64,000 bases of DNA, taken from Eubacteriales bacterium (GTDB lineage: Bacteria > Bacillota > Clostridia > Oscillospirales > Oscillospiraceae). The translations under genes were made by a program, and so were the position numbers. The notes under the pieces were generated by a model. The model did not search any database, was not told where the DNA came from, and saw only the letters and a program-made list of their open reading frames with translations. The stretch lies in assembly GCA_030531505.1 (NCBI GenBank), contig JAUNNH010000009.1, positions 1 through 64,000 of the forward strand. Direction: 5' to 3'. Below, piece after piece: positions 7,034 through 16,325 of the stretch. Numbering within the stretch: position 1 is the first letter of the stretch; every line of letters starts with the position of its first letter.

Positions 7034-8065
7034 ATGAAAAAGATTCTGGCACTGATCCTGGCCTTCGTCATGGTCTTCGCGCTGGCGGGTCTCGCCTACG
7101 CCGATGATGACCTGGGCGACACCGTCGTTCTGTACTCGTCCATGACCGAGTTCGACCTCGAAGCGCTCATCACCTGCTTCAACGAGGTCTATCCCGACAT
7201 CGAGGTCGAGGTCGTCTCCGGCTCCGTCGGTGAGTACACCTCCCGTATCGCGGCCGAGGCCGACAACCCGCAGGGCGACGTGACCTGGGGCGGCCTGTGC
7301 GACAGCGACGGCTACACCCACGAGGCTCTCTTTGAGAAGTGGGTCTCCATCCACAACGACGAGGCCATGGAAGGCTACTCCACCCCCAACGGCTTCTACA
7401 GCATGGACCACCTGTCCACCGTCTGCTTCTGCGTCAACACCGAGCTCGAGGAAGAGCTGGGTCTCGACATCCGCTCCTATGAGGACCTGCTCAATCCCGC
7501 TCTGAAGGGCAAGATCGTCATCTCCGATCCCAACAGCTCCTCCGCCGCGTGGAACAACCTCTGCAACATCTTCTCCGTCTACGGCGTCGGCACCGACGAA
7601 GCCTGGGACTACCTGGCGAAGCTCCTGGAGAACATGGTCGTTGTGGAGAAGTCCTCCGTCTGCTTCAACTCCGTCTATGACGGCGAGTATGTTGTCGGCC
7701 TGACCTATGAGGACGGCGCCATCAAGCTGAACCAGAACGGCTCCACCACCACCGAGGTCCGTTATCCCTCCGAGGGCACCTCTGCCGCCGCGTACGGCAT
7801 GGCCATCGTGAAGAACTGCCCGCACCGCGCCGCCGCTGAGGCTCTGGTGAACTTCGTCTGCTCCGCCGAGGGCCAGACCGCCATCGCCGCCTACGAGGAA
7901 GGCACCCTGCGTCTCACCAACGCCAACTACACCGTTCCCGAGAACGCCTGGCTCGAGGACTCCAAGGACATGACCTGGGTTCCCCGTCCGGTCAACGAGC
8001 TGATCGAGCGCAAGGCCGAGCTGCTTGAGCACTGGAACGAACTGGTCGGCCAGATCCAGGGATAA
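7034..8065 (+). CDS. Extracellular solute-binding protein of the importer (FbpA/AfuA-like)
   Basis: A 343-residue binding protein with an N-terminal signal peptide (hydrophobic core residues 4-19, probable cleavage after AYA near residue 23). There is no lipobox cysteine. The body begins with the family's VVLYSS strand and includes GDVTWGG. I do not see the adjacent tyrosine pair used for ferric iron in true FbpA proteins, which favours an organophosphate or other anion ligand as in AfuA or PhnS. It ends the importer genes: a hairpin terminator at 8091-8117 follows. Flanking glycerol-1-phosphate dehydrogenases suggest a glycerol-phosphate-type ligand, an inference from context. Confidence 0.88.
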   Translation: MKKILALILAFVMVFALAGLAYADDDLGDTVVLYSSMTEFDLEALITCFNEVYPDIEVEVVSGSVGEYTSRIAAEADNPQGDVTWGGLCDSDGYTHEALFEKWVSIHNDEAMEGYSTPNGFYSMDHLSTVCFCVNTELEEELGLDIRSYEDLLNPALKGKIVISDPNSSSAAWNNLCNIFSVYGVGTDEAWDYLAKLLENMVVVEKSSVCFNSVYDGEYVVGLTYEDGAIKLNQNGSTTTEVRYPSEGTSAAAYGMAIVKNCPHRAAAEALVNFVCSAEGQTAIAAYEEGTLRLTNANYTVPENAWLEDSKDMTWVPRPVNELIERKAELLEHWNELVGQIQG

Positions 8066-8090
8066 TCCCCACCGCGTGAATCCACATACA

Positions 8091-8117
8091 TAAGGCCGCC
8101 CCGGCGGCCTTATGTTT
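8091..8117 (+). terminator. Hairpin terminator after the binding protein
   Basis: CATAAGGCCGCC pairs with GGCGGCCTTATG and is followed by a run of seven T. The next gene begins 20 bases later, so read-through probably feeds the second dehydrogenase at lower level. Confidence 0.85.
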
Positions 8118-8138
8118 TTTTACCGAAGGAGACAAAGC

Positions 8139-9500
8139 ATGAAAACAGAGATGTACCGCGAGCCGCAGCCCCTGGAGAACTACCTCGACCGGGAGCTCGT
8201 CTGCTCCTGCGGCCGCACGCACTATGTCCCGATCCGCGGCGTCGAGATCGGTCCCGGCGTCCTCGATACTCTGCCGGACTACGTCCGCCGCTTCGGCTAT
8301 CAAAAGCCCTTCCTGCTCTGCGACCCGATCACCTGGCGCATCGCGGGCGAGCGCTGCGAGGCGCTGCTGCGCTCAGCCGGGATCGACTGCGCGAGCCACG
8401 TGCTCGAGCATCTGGGCTTTGACGAGGCCACGCTCGGGGAGATCGTGCTGCGCATCCCGCGTGACGCCGATCTGATGATCGGCGTGGGCACCGGCTCGAT
8501 CACGGACATGACGCGCTTTTCGAGCTTCAAGCTGGGCCTGCCCTGCTTCACGGTCGCGACCGGCGCGCCGATGGACGGCTTCGCCGCGAGCATCGGCATT
8601 CTGAATGTGAACGGCCTCAAGCTCACCCTCCCCGCCCACAACACCGAGCTCATCCTCGGTGACACCGACATCCTCCGCACCGCGCCCTATCGCATGACCG
8701 TCGCGGGCTTCGGGGATCTGATCGGCAAGCTCAGCTGCCTCAACGACTGGGAGCTCGGGCGCATCGTGAACGGCGAGCACTACTGTCCGGCGATCGTCGA
8801 GCTGGTCCGCTCCTGCGTGGCGGACATCCTGGAGAAGGCGCCGCGCATCCGCGAGCGCGATCCGGAGGTGCTGGGCGACGTAATGCGCGGCCTGGTGCTC
8901 TCCGGCGCCGCCATCAGCCTCTACGGCGACTCCCGTCCCGCCTCCGGCGCCGAGCACCACATGTCTCACTACTGGGAGGTCGTGAACGAGCAGCGCGGCA
9001 GCGAGGGGGCGATGCACGGCGAACAGGTCGCGGTCGGCACCGTGCTGGTGCTGATGCTGGCCGAGGAGCTTCTCAGCCTCGGCACGCCGGACTTCGAGGC
9101 GGCGCGCGCCGCCGCCCGTGCCTTCGACGAGGCCGCCTGGGAGCGGGAGATCCGCCGCGCCTACGGCACCGCCGCCGGTGAGGTCATCGCGCTCGAGCGC
9201 AGCGCGCAGAAAAACGCCCTGCCCGGCCGCCTCCGGCGCATCGACAGCATGCAGGCGCAGTGGGACGCCATCCGCGCCCAGATCAGCACCCTGCCCGCCG
9301 CCGAAAAGCTCATCGCGCTGCTGCGGGAGATCGGCTGCCCCTGCACGCCGCAGGAGATCGGCGTGGACGCCTCCGTCCTGCGTGACACCTTCCTCTACGC
9401 CAAAGAGACCCGCGCCCGCTACACGCTCTTCCAGCTCGTTGCGGACCTCGGCCTCGCCGGGACGCTCGCCGATCGCGTCATCGCCCGCGTCTTCTCCTGA
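8139..9500 (+). CDS. sn-Glycerol-1-phosphate dehydrogenase family protein, second copy
   Basis: A 453-residue paralogue of the protein at 2871. It keeps the N-terminal C-x-CG-x-x-H, the nucleotide loop GTGSITD near residue 117, and the metal ligands as PMDGF, SGAEHH and MHGEQV. GAAGGAGA lies seven bases before the ATG at 8139; an ATG at 8112 lies in the terminator stem and is rejected. The C-terminal third diverges from the first copy, so substrate preference may differ. Together the two dehydrogenases bracket the importer and form one functional island. Alternative: another member of the iron-containing dehydrogenase fold acting on a related polyol phosphate. Confidence 0.82.
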   Translation: MKTEMYREPQPLENYLDRELVCSCGRTHYVPIRGVEIGPGVLDTLPDYVRRFGYQKPFLLCDPITWRIAGERCEALLRSAGIDCASHVLEHLGFDEATLGEIVLRIPRDADLMIGVGTGSITDMTRFSSFKLGLPCFTVATGAPMDGFAASIGILNVNGLKLTLPAHNTELILGDTDILRTAPYRMTVAGFGDLIGKLSCLNDWELGRIVNGEHYCPAIVELVRSCVADILEKAPRIRERDPEVLGDVMRGLVLSGAAISLYGDSRPASGAEHHMSHYWEVVNEQRGSEGAMHGEQVAVGTVLVLMLAEELLSLGTPDFEAARAAARAFDEAAWEREIRRAYGTAAGEVIALERSAQKNALPGRLRRIDSMQAQWDAIRAQISTLPAAEKLIALLREIGCPCTPQEIGVDASVLRDTFLYAKETRARYTLFQLVADLGLAGTLADRVIARVFS

Positions 9501-9512
9501 GACGAAAAGCAT

Positions 9513-9548
9513 GAAAAAAACAGGCTCCCGAGGGAGCCTGTTTTTTTG
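9513..9548. terminator. Bidirectional terminator between converging genes
   Basis: CAGGCTCCC pairs with GGGAGCCTG, with an A-run before and T-run after. It serves both the dehydrogenase ending at 9500 and the reductase ending at 9563. Confidence 0.85.
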
Positions 9549-9562
9549 TCTTATGCTGGGGA

Positions 9563-11746
9563 TCAGTCCATGGCGTAGGCCGCCGCGGCGGTGCCGGCGA
9601 TCTTGCCGGACACGAAGGTCCAGGACTGGGCCTGGCCGCCCCACGGGGTGTAGGCCTTGCCGTCGACGTTGCAGACGCCCTCGGAATCCTGGCCGACCGC
9701 AAAGAGGTTCTCGATGGGCGTGCCGTCCTCGCGCAGGACGTTCATGTTGATGTCGACGTCCAGGCCGCCGACGGTGCCGTAGCACCAGCTCGTGCAGGGC
9801 ACGGCGTAGTAGCTCGTTTCGACGCCGCCGAGGGTCTCGCTCAGCACGGCCGCGTCACAGCCGATCTGGGCGGCGAGATCCTCGATGCTGTCCGCGATCA
9901 GCACGTCCTTGAAGGAGGCGCCGACCGTGAGGATCTCATCGATGTCCGCCACCGGGGTCCCGGCCGCGGGCAGCGTGCCGCCCTGGCTCAGGAAGAAGGA
10001 GGTCGCGGCCGCCTGGGCCTCGCTCAGACCGTTCTCGCGGATGCTGTCGATATCCGCCTGGGTGTAAATGTTGTAGTACATGAAGTCGGGCGCGAACACG
10101 ATCTCGACCGAGACCTTGTCGTCCGTGGTGCCGCTCTGGTTCGTGTTGCCCCAGGGCTCGCCGCCGGTGGTGACCATCGGCATATCGGTGGTCAGGGCGA
10201 GGGCGGTGAGGACGGCTTTCTGGTCCGCCGTCAGGTCATCGGTGCGGATGAGGTTCGCAACCTGGGAGATGTGGACCATCGGCATGGTCTTGAGCGCGTA
10301 GGTGGCGCCGCCCGCGGACTGGCCCATGCGGATGCCGGTGCCGTCGTTGACGGTGTCGCCCATGGCGTTGATGCAGCTGCCGTAGACCTCCATCATCATC
10401 TCGTTGCTGCCCATGAAGCCGCCGGTCGCGAGAATGACGGTGTCGCCGTAGATCTCATAAGTGGTGCCGTCGTAGTAGCGGGCCAGCACGCCCTCGACCT
10501 CGCCGTCGTCATCGAAGATCAGGCTCTCGCCGCGCAGCTCGGTCATCCAGGCGTTCTTCTCGTTCTTGGCGGTGGCGATATCCATCGCGCGCAGGAACTG
10601 ATAGGTCTTGTTGGGTCCGAGGATGTTCCAGCCGGTGTCGGGGTCGGCGGTATAGACGCACCACTCCTTGTCCCAGGACGGGATGACGAAGGAGCCGAGC
10701 AGACCGCGGCCCGCGAACTCAAAGCCGAAGTTCTCCACGTAGTAGTCCAGCGCCTCGCCGGAGGAATAGACGGCCTCGGAGATGATATCGGCCTTCTCTT
10801 CGCTCTCGACGTAGTCGATCCAGACCTGATAGACCTCGTCGGGATTGATGTAGTCCTCGCCGTTGTTGAAGAGGTCCTTCAGGTACTCGCTGTTGAGGGC
10901 CATCGGGCCGTAGGTGCAGACGGAGTTGCCGCCGATCTTGCCGGCCGCCTCGAGGCCGAAGACACTCGCTCCCTGGTCGGCCGCCGCGCAGTAGGACAGC
11001 ACGCCGGAGCCGCCGAGGCCGACGACGATGACGTCATAGTCGTCGATCACGACCGTCTCGCTGCTCTTCTCGATCGGGGTATACCACTCGTCGGCTACGC
11101 CGCCGGCGGCCTCGATCGCCTTGGCGACACAGTTCTTGATGCCGTTGGAGGACGCGGTGGCGCCGGTGATGGCGTCGACCTCCAGGGACTGCTGCTCGAG
11201 CAGGCGCGGGATCAGCAGCTCCTTGGCGTTGGCGAACCACTCGCCGGTCAGGGAGTCGGTCTCCTCGACGACCTCGATGCCGGTGATGGCGCCGTTTTCA
11301 AAGCTGACCTCACAGGTCATCTGGCCGGTCAGGCCAAAGCCCGGGGCCGTACCCTGGAAGCTCCCGTCCGCGACGGGGGTCTTCTCCGCCGCAGCCGCGC
11401 CGCCCATCGCCTGGGCCAGCGCGTCGGCCACCGCGCGGCGCACGCCGCCGCTCGTCTCGGTCGCGCCCGTCACGCCGTCGATCTCGGCGCCCTGGGCCGC
11501 AAGGATCTGCGCCGCGAGCTCCTCGCCCGCGAGGCCGCCGATCATCGGCGTCTCGTGCGAGACGTCGATCACGACATCGGTGATGCTGGTCTCGTCCACC
11601 GTAACGGTGACGCTAATCCCCTCCTCGTGGCCGGTGCCGGTGCCGGTGTAGCTGCCGGGCGTGTACATGCCGTCAGCCATGGCCGGCGCCGCTGTCAGAG
11701 CCAGGCAGAGGCTTAGGATCAGCGTCCAGATCAGGACTTTTTTCAT
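9563..11746 (-). CDS. Exported flavoprotein reductase with two FMN-binding domains (urocanate/fumarate-reductase family)
   Basis: A 727-residue exported reductase. A signal peptide (residues 1-24, AMA cleavage) precedes two FMN_bind domains at about 27-112 and 126-213. Each ends in a flavinylation motif (DGVTGATETS at 90 and DAITGATASS at 191), where ApbE-type enzymes attach FMN to the threonine. From about 235 an FAD domain follows, with GLGGSG and the fumarate-reductase/3-ketosteroid dehydrogenase fold to the C-terminus. Such proteins accept electrons outside the membrane and reduce small molecules as respiratory acceptors. The ATG at 11746 has AAGGAGG upstream; an earlier in-frame start would spoil the signal peptide. 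The acceptor is unknown. It lies just downstream of a DUF3798 ABC operon, and a second flavoprotein lies on the other side. Confidence 0.88.
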   Translation of the reverse strand: MKKVLIWTLILSLCLALTAAPAMADGMYTPGSYTGTGTGHEEGISVTVTVDETSITDVVIDVSHETPMIGGLAGEELAAQILAAQGAEIDGVTGATETSGGVRRAVADALAQAMGGAAAAEKTPVADGSFQGTAPGFGLTGQMTCEVSFENGAITGIEVVEETDSLTGEWFANAKELLIPRLLEQQSLEVDAITGATASSNGIKNCVAKAIEAAGGVADEWYTPIEKSSETVVIDDYDVIVVGLGGSGVLSYCAAADQGASVFGLEAAGKIGGNSVCTYGPMALNSEYLKDLFNNGEDYINPDEVYQVWIDYVESEEKADIISEAVYSSGEALDYYVENFGFEFAGRGLLGSFVIPSWDKEWCVYTADPDTGWNILGPNKTYQFLRAMDIATAKNEKNAWMTELRGESLIFDDDGEVEGVLARYYDGTTYEIYGDTVILATGGFMGSNEMMMEVYGSCINAMGDTVNDGTGIRMGQSAGGATYALKTMPMVHISQVANLIRTDDLTADQKAVLTALALTTDMPMVTTGGEPWGNTNQSGTTDDKVSVEIVFAPDFMYYNIYTQADIDSIRENGLSEAQAAATSFFLSQGGTLPAAGTPVADIDEILTVGASFKDVLIADSIEDLAAQIGCDAAVLSETLGGVETSYYAVPCTSWCYGTVGGLDVDINMNVLREDGTPIENLFAVGQDSEGVCNVDGKAYTPWGGQAQSWTFVSGKIAGTAAAAYAMD

Positions 11747-11913
11747 GGTTTTTTTCCTCCTTTTATACGCGTCTTTCCCTTCCCCGTTTTTGACAAGCGG
11801 GGATTCTCTGTATAAACAGTACCACCATCCCCTCCCCGGGTCAAGAGCTGTGTTTAAAATCATACATTAAAAAATGTTATCGCCTCATAAAAAGGAGCTA
11901 TCGTTTCGCCCGC

Positions 11914-11944
11914 ACAAAAACCGGCTCCCCCTGCGGGGAGCCGG
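11914..11944 (-). terminator. Terminator of the DUF3798 transporter operon
   Basis: CCGGCTCCCC pairs with GGGGAGCCGG around CTGC; on the minus strand a run of five T follows. The same stem sequence terminates the flavoprotein gene at 17709-17739. Confidence 0.85.
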
Positions 11945-11972
11945 TCAGGCCTGTTCACTTGCTGTGTGCGGA

Positions 11973-12446
11973 TCAGAAGTCGCCGATGTCCTCCATGCCG
12001 AACTCGTCGCCGGCGGGGACCTCTTCCTCGACCGTCTCCTGCGTCACCATGGGGACGAACTCGCTCATCCAGGCCTCCTCGGGCAGGCCCGCCAGGAAGC
12101 CCGGCAGGTTCACGACGATACCGTCGAGATTCCGGGGCAGCTTGATCTGATAGGTCTCGCGCGTCTCGTCTCCGCCCTTGACCTCCATGATCTTGAGCTC
12201 CATCTCGAAGTCCTGGCCGATGGCGGTGGCCATGCCGCGCTCCTTGGCGTTGAGCTTCGCGGCCTGTTCGCCGCCGACATAGATCGTGACCTTGTAGGGC
12301 GGATCGTAGGTCGTACCCTCGTACTCGAGCTTCTTGTTGTCAAAGTAAACGGTGTGCCCGCGGCCGATGACCATCATCCAGGCGGCGATGGCGAGCAGGA
12401 CGAGCAGCGTTCCGAGCCGGAACAGCAGGCGTCTTGTCTTGTTCAT
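11973..12446 (-). CDS. Small membrane-anchored protein of the ABC operon (DUF6672-like)
   Basis: A 157-residue protein with one N-terminal membrane helix (about residues 9-27) and an extracytoplasmic beta-rich body, followed by an acidic tail. It is the last gene of the five-gene transporter operon, overlapping the permease stop by four bases (ATGA type). From memory it resembles DUF6672 proteins that accompany this transporter type, but I cannot confirm the family. Its place suggests an accessory subunit of the transporter. No catalytic motif is visible. Confidence 0.6.
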   Translation of the reverse strand: MNKTRRLLFRLGTLLVLLAIAAWMMVIGRGHTVYFDNKKLEYEGTTYDPPYKVTIYVGGEQAAKLNAKERGMATAIGQDFEMELKIMEVKGGDETRETYQIKLPRNLDGIVVNLPGFLAGLPEEAWMSEFVPMVTQETVEEEVPAGDEFGMEDIGDF

Positions 12447-13567
12447 GCTTTTCCCGCCTCCTCGTCCTTCTGAGCCTGGGCGAGCTGCTGCCCGACCATG
12501 CTCTTGTTCTTGCGCTTCTTGGTCTCATACAGGATGAGCGAGAGCGTGATGACGGCGTAGGAGACAAAGACGCGGAAGTACTCGCCGATCATGGAGTCGC
12601 CCGTGATCATCGCGCCGGCCTTGGGCGCCACGATGAACATCGTGTGGAACAATATGACGCCGAGGAAGACGTTGCCGATGGAGGCCTTGTCGACCGAGGC
12701 GCCGCCGACCAGCAGTGCCGCGATGCAGAACATGCCGATCTGCGAGTGTGAGCTGTAGGTGGCGATATTGCCCATGTTCTGGAGATAGATCACCATGCCG
12801 AAGCCCGCGAGGACCGTGGACATGACGATGGAGATGATGCGCGTGCGCTCGACGTTGATGCCCGCGTCGCGCGCCACATCCATATCCTGGCCCACCGCGC
12901 GCATGTCCTGCCCCAGCTTGGTGCGCCGGAACCAGACGATGAAGAGGCAGAGCAGCGCGATGATGATAAAGGTCAGCACCGGGATCTTCACGCCCTTGAT
13001 GCGCACGGCCAGGAGGTTATCGAGGCACTGGCGCATGTGGATCAGGTCGACGGAGTTGCGGATGCCGTAGCCGCGCGGCAGCTTGACATTGGCGTGCTTG
13101 ATCGGGATGATGGGCCCCATCATATACAGCACGACCAGCTGGTACACGCCGTTCATGAAGAAGCTGATGATGTAGCTCGTGATCATCTCGCGGCCCTTGG
13201 CCATGTTCAGGATCTTGCCGCAGAGCGTGCCGAGCACGATGGAGAACGGGATCGACAGGATCATGGCGAGGACGACGCCGGGGATGCCCCAGATCTGCCA
13301 GTCGGAGACCAGGATCAGGGCGAGCTCCGCCGCCATGGCGCCGAGAGTCATGCCGAAGTTCAGGCCCATGCCGGCCATGATGGGGATCAGCAGGCAGAGG
13401 ATGAGGAAGATGTTGCGCCCCATACGGGTCACGATCTCATTGATCAGATAGCTCGCCGAGAAGCCGGAGATGGGGATGCAGACGATGCAGATCAGGACGA
13501 ACAGGATCGGAACGGAGTTGTTGCCGATGAAGCTGAGGATCTTCTTCCCGAAGCTCTCGTTTTTCAT
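12443..13567 (-). CDS. ABC transporter permease (BPD_transp_2/RbsC type), second
   Basis: A 374-residue membrane protein with about nine to ten helices of the branched-chain amino-acid/ribose/nucleoside permease family. Late in the protein it carries the GGASVDKASIGNV motif shared with its partner (GGASVNKATIGHV). Its ATG overlaps the stop of the first permease (13564) by four bases, so the two are translationally coupled and should form a heterodimeric channel. The ligand is defined by the DUF3798 protein and unknown. Confidence 0.88.
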   Translation of the reverse strand: MKNESFGKKILSFIGNNSVPILFVLICIVCIPISGFSASYLINEIVTRMGRNIFLILCLLIPIMAGMGLNFGMTLGAMAAELALILVSDWQIWGIPGVVLAMILSIPFSIVLGTLCGKILNMAKGREMITSYIISFFMNGVYQLVVLYMMGPIIPIKHANVKLPRGYGIRNSVDLIHMRQCLDNLLAVRIKGVKIPVLTFIIIALLCLFIVWFRRTKLGQDMRAVGQDMDVARDAGINVERTRIISIVMSTVLAGFGMVIYLQNMGNIATYSSHSQIGMFCIAALLVGGASVDKASIGNVFLGVILFHTMFIVAPKAGAMITGDSMIGEYFRVFVSYAVITLSLILYETKKRKNKSMVGQQLAQAQKDEEAGKA

Positions 13568-14643
13568 TTCGTCACCTCCGTTTTCCTTGTCAGCGCGTAC
13601 AGGATCATGCCCTGCGAGGCGACGACGCGGATGACCTCGCTCATATCCATGTGGATCGCGCTGTTCATGACCGTCGGGGTCATGGTGACGATGCCCTGGA
13701 AGAGGAAGGTGCCGAGGATGACATGGCCGATCGTGGCCTTGTTGACGCTCGCGCCGCCGATCAGGATGGCCGAGACGGCGGGCAGCGCCATGTAGAAGGG
13801 CGCCATATAGAGCTGGATGAAGCCGAAGCCCTGCTCATACACGAGGATGCCGATGGCGGCGAGCCAGGTGGACATGATGACGGAGAGCAGGCGCATCTTG
13901 TCGACGTTCACGCCGGCCGCGCGCGCGAAGGTGGGGTTGGAGCCGACGGCGGTCATGGCGGTGCCGGTCTTGGTGTGCAGGAAGGCCCACATCAGGAAGG
14001 CCAGCAGCGCGAAGAACAGGAGCGTCCCGGTCGGGATGGAGAGCTTGCCGATGTTGATCTGCAGGATGTTCGCGAGCACCTTGTCGTAAAAGCCCTCCAG
14101 CGAGATCGTGGTGCGCAGGCCCTTGCCGGAGAGGCCCCAGACCATCGTCGGGCTGTGGTAGGGCAGGAGCAGCCACATCATGCACATAAAGGAGACGGAG
14201 GAGAAGCCGACATAGGTCGCGATCATCATCTCGCCGCCCTTGATCTTGTTGAGCAGCCAGCCATAGACCGCGCCGAGAACCAGCGCGAAGGGGGTGGCGA
14301 TCAGGATCGCCATCACGAAGCTCAGCGGCCCCGTGAAGCCGAGCTCGATGGAGAGCGTCGCCCCGAGCAGGCCCGAGATGATCCCGAGCGGCAGACCGAA
14401 GTTCAGCCCGCAGCCGGAGTGGATCATCGGCACCATGGCGAGCACCATGACGGCGTTCCAGCTGAAGCGGTTGATGGTGTTGCTGATCTGCGTCCAGAAG
14501 TCCGCGCCGACGAAGGGCGCCGCGATGAAGAGCAGCAGCAGGAAGCCCGCGATGATGAGGCGCGGCAGGCCGAGCGCCGCGACCATGGCCTTGATGCGGT
14601 CGCGCAGGGTCTCGTTATGGATATCGGATAAGGTTTCGTTCAT
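13564..14643 (-). CDS. ABC transporter permease (BPD_transp_2/RbsC type), first
   Basis: A 359-residue homologue of the following permease, with a hydrophilic N-terminus of about 25 residues and then multiple membrane helices. The segment GCGLNFGLPLG near residue 77 matches GMGLNFGMTLG in the partner, showing that the two arose by duplication. The gene starts 12 bases after the ATPase stop. With the partner and the duplicated ATPase it makes a CUT2/nucleoside-type importer. Confidence 0.88.
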   Translation of the reverse strand: MNETLSDIHNETLRDRIKAMVAALGLPRLIIAGFLLLLFIAAPFVGADFWTQISNTINRFSWNAVMVLAMVPMIHSGCGLNFGLPLGIISGLLGATLSIELGFTGPLSFVMAILIATPFALVLGAVYGWLLNKIKGGEMMIATYVGFSSVSFMCMMWLLLPYHSPTMVWGLSGKGLRTTISLEGFYDKVLANILQINIGKLSIPTGTLLFFALLAFLMWAFLHTKTGTAMTAVGSNPTFARAAGVNVDKMRLLSVIMSTWLAAIGILVYEQGFGFIQLYMAPFYMALPAVSAILIGGASVNKATIGHVILGTFLFQGIVTMTPTVMNSAIHMDMSEVIRVVASQGMILYALTRKTEVTK

Positions 14644-14654
14644 GCCGCTTCACC

Positions 14655-16244
14655 TCACTTTACCATGCTGACCATCAGCATACCGAACTCCTCGGAGGGA
14701 GCCGACGCCGGGCGGATGCCGGCGATCCGGCCGCCGGAGACGATGGCGATGCGGTCGCAGATCTGCCGCAGCTCCTCGAGCTCGGAGGAGATCATCACGA
14801 CCGTGACGCCGCTCTCGCGGTTGAATTTCTTGAGCGCGTCGAGCACCAGCGCCTTGGCGCCGATGTCGATGCCGCGGGTCGGCTCGGAGACGAAGAGGAA
14901 CTTCGGCTCGAGCGCGAAGGCCTTGGCCAGGCAGACCTTCTGCTGGTTGCCGCCGGAGAGCTCGCGCGCCTTCTGCTTGGAGCCGGTGCACTTGATGGCG
15001 AGCTCGTCGATGTAGCGCTCGGTCACCTCGCGGATGGCCTTCTCATCGCGCCATTTCACGAGGCCGCCGAGATAGTTCTTGAGGAACTTGTTCTGCACCT
15101 GCATCGCCGGGAAGGCGATGTTCCACTCGAGCGTCTCGTCGAGCAGCAGGCCCACGCCGCGCCGGTCCTCCGACACGAAGGCGAGGGAGGCGTCGAGGCA
15201 CTTGCGCGGGGAATTGAGCGGGATGGGCTTCCCGTCGAGCTCCACGCTGCCGCCGGCCTCGTAGAGGCCCATGATCCCGTTGGGGATGCCGAGCTTGCCC
15301 TGGCCGGCGAGGCCGCCGATCCCGAGGATCTCGCCCTCCCGCACGTCGAGACTGACGTCGCGCACCGTCTCGCCCGGCATATCGACCCAGAGCCTGCGGA
15401 TGGAGAGGATCGTCCTCGCCTCGCCCTGATCGCGTATGTCACGGCTGCCGGCGGAACCGACGTTCCGGCCGACCATCCATTTTGAAATCTCGTTCACATT
15501 GGTCTCCGCCGCGGGCACGTCTTTGACGACGTAGCCGTCCCGCATGACGACGACCGTATCGCACACCGACAGGATCTCATGCAGCCGGTGCGTGATGAAG
15601 ATCACGGCGATGCCCCTCTCGGACATGGACCGGATCGAGCTGAGGAGGGCTTCCGCCTCCTTTTCGGTGAGGACCGCCGTCGGCTCGTCGAGGATGAGCA
15701 GCCTGAGCTGTTCCTTGCTGAGCTCGCGTGCGATCTCGGTAAACTGTTTATGGCCGACGGGCATCTCATTGATGCGCATGCCCTTGTCGATCTTAAAGCC
15801 CATCTTGTCGATGGCGGCCTCGGCCCGGCCGGTGATTTCGCTGTAATTGAGCGTATCCATACGCTCTCCGAAGATTTCGGAGACGATGTTGCGCTTTTTC
15901 GGCTCGCGGTTGAGCACGATGTTCTCCGCGGCGGTGAAGCCGGGGATCAGCGAGAACTCCTGGTGCACCATGCCGATGCCGGCCTCCAGCGCATCAAAGG
16001 GCGTGCTGAAGCTGACCTTCTCCCCGTTGAGGAGGATGTCGCCCTCGTAGCCGCCGGTCTCCCGGATGACATCCATACCGAAGAGGATCTTCATGAGCGT
16101 GCTCTTGCCCGCGCCGTTTTCGCCGCAGAGGCCGAGCACCTCGCCCTCACGCAGGGTGAGGTTGATATCGGTCAGGACCTGGTTGCCGAAGAAGTCCTTT
16201 TTGATGTTCCGCATTTCCAATAGCGGGGGGCTGTTTGTCTGCAT
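14655..16244 (-). CDS. ABC transporter ATPase with two nucleotide-binding domains (CUT2/nucleoside type)
   Basis: A 529-residue ATPase with two ABC domains. The first has Walker A GENGAGKST near residue 38 and Walker B LLILDEPTAVL. The second, degenerate at Walker A as is usual for this family (GIGGLAGQGKLGI), has signature LSGGNQQKV and a VSEPTRGID Walker B region. An in-frame ATG at 16250 leaves only one base after the GGTAGGG ribosome-binding site, so the ATG at 16244 is preferred. It energises the two permeases that follow. Domain layout is that of RbsA/YufO-like proteins for ribose, nucleosides and similar ligands. Confidence 0.9.
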   Translation of the reverse strand: MQTNSPPLLEMRNIKKDFFGNQVLTDINLTLREGEVLGLCGENGAGKSTLMKILFGMDVIRETGGYEGDILLNGEKVSFSTPFDALEAGIGMVHQEFSLIPGFTAAENIVLNREPKKRNIVSEIFGERMDTLNYSEITGRAEAAIDKMGFKIDKGMRINEMPVGHKQFTEIARELSKEQLRLLILDEPTAVLTEKEAEALLSSIRSMSERGIAVIFITHRLHEILSVCDTVVVMRDGYVVKDVPAAETNVNEISKWMVGRNVGSAGSRDIRDQGEARTILSIRRLWVDMPGETVRDVSLDVREGEILGIGGLAGQGKLGIPNGIMGLYEAGGSVELDGKPIPLNSPRKCLDASLAFVSEDRRGVGLLLDETLEWNIAFPAMQVQNKFLKNYLGGLVKWRDEKAIREVTERYIDELAIKCTGSKQKARELSGGNQQKVCLAKAFALEPKFLFVSEPTRGIDIGAKALVLDALKKFNRESGVTVVMISSELEELRQICDRIAIVSGGRIAGIRPASAPSEEFGMLMVSMVK

Positions 16245-16265
16245 ATCCATACCCTACCTGAAAAC

Positions 16266-16292
16266 AGGGGGAGGAAGAGAACTTCCTCCCCC
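16266..16292 (-). terminator. Hairpin between binding protein and ATPase genes
   Basis: GGGGGAGGAAG pairs with CTTCCTCCCCC around AGAA, in the gap downstream of the binding-protein gene. It ends in a short T-run on the minus strand and probably gives partial termination or 3' protection, so the binding protein is made in excess. Confidence 0.7.
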
Positions 16293-16325
16293 CATTGATT
16301 TAGTTGACGATCAGGGTCCCGCTGC

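Noticed and set aside
4172..8065. Ferric iron importer as the function of the ABC system
   Set aside because: The binding protein lacks the visible tyrosine pair of FbpA and the neighbours are phosphate-ester enzymes; not excluded but less likely.
10271..11716. Long plus-strand frame of 481 codons opposite the FMN-domain reductase
   Set aside because: Rich in Gly, Val, Asp and Ala in the pattern of the opposite strand of a GC-rich gene; the minus-strand frame has signal peptide, flavin motifs and ribosome-binding site.
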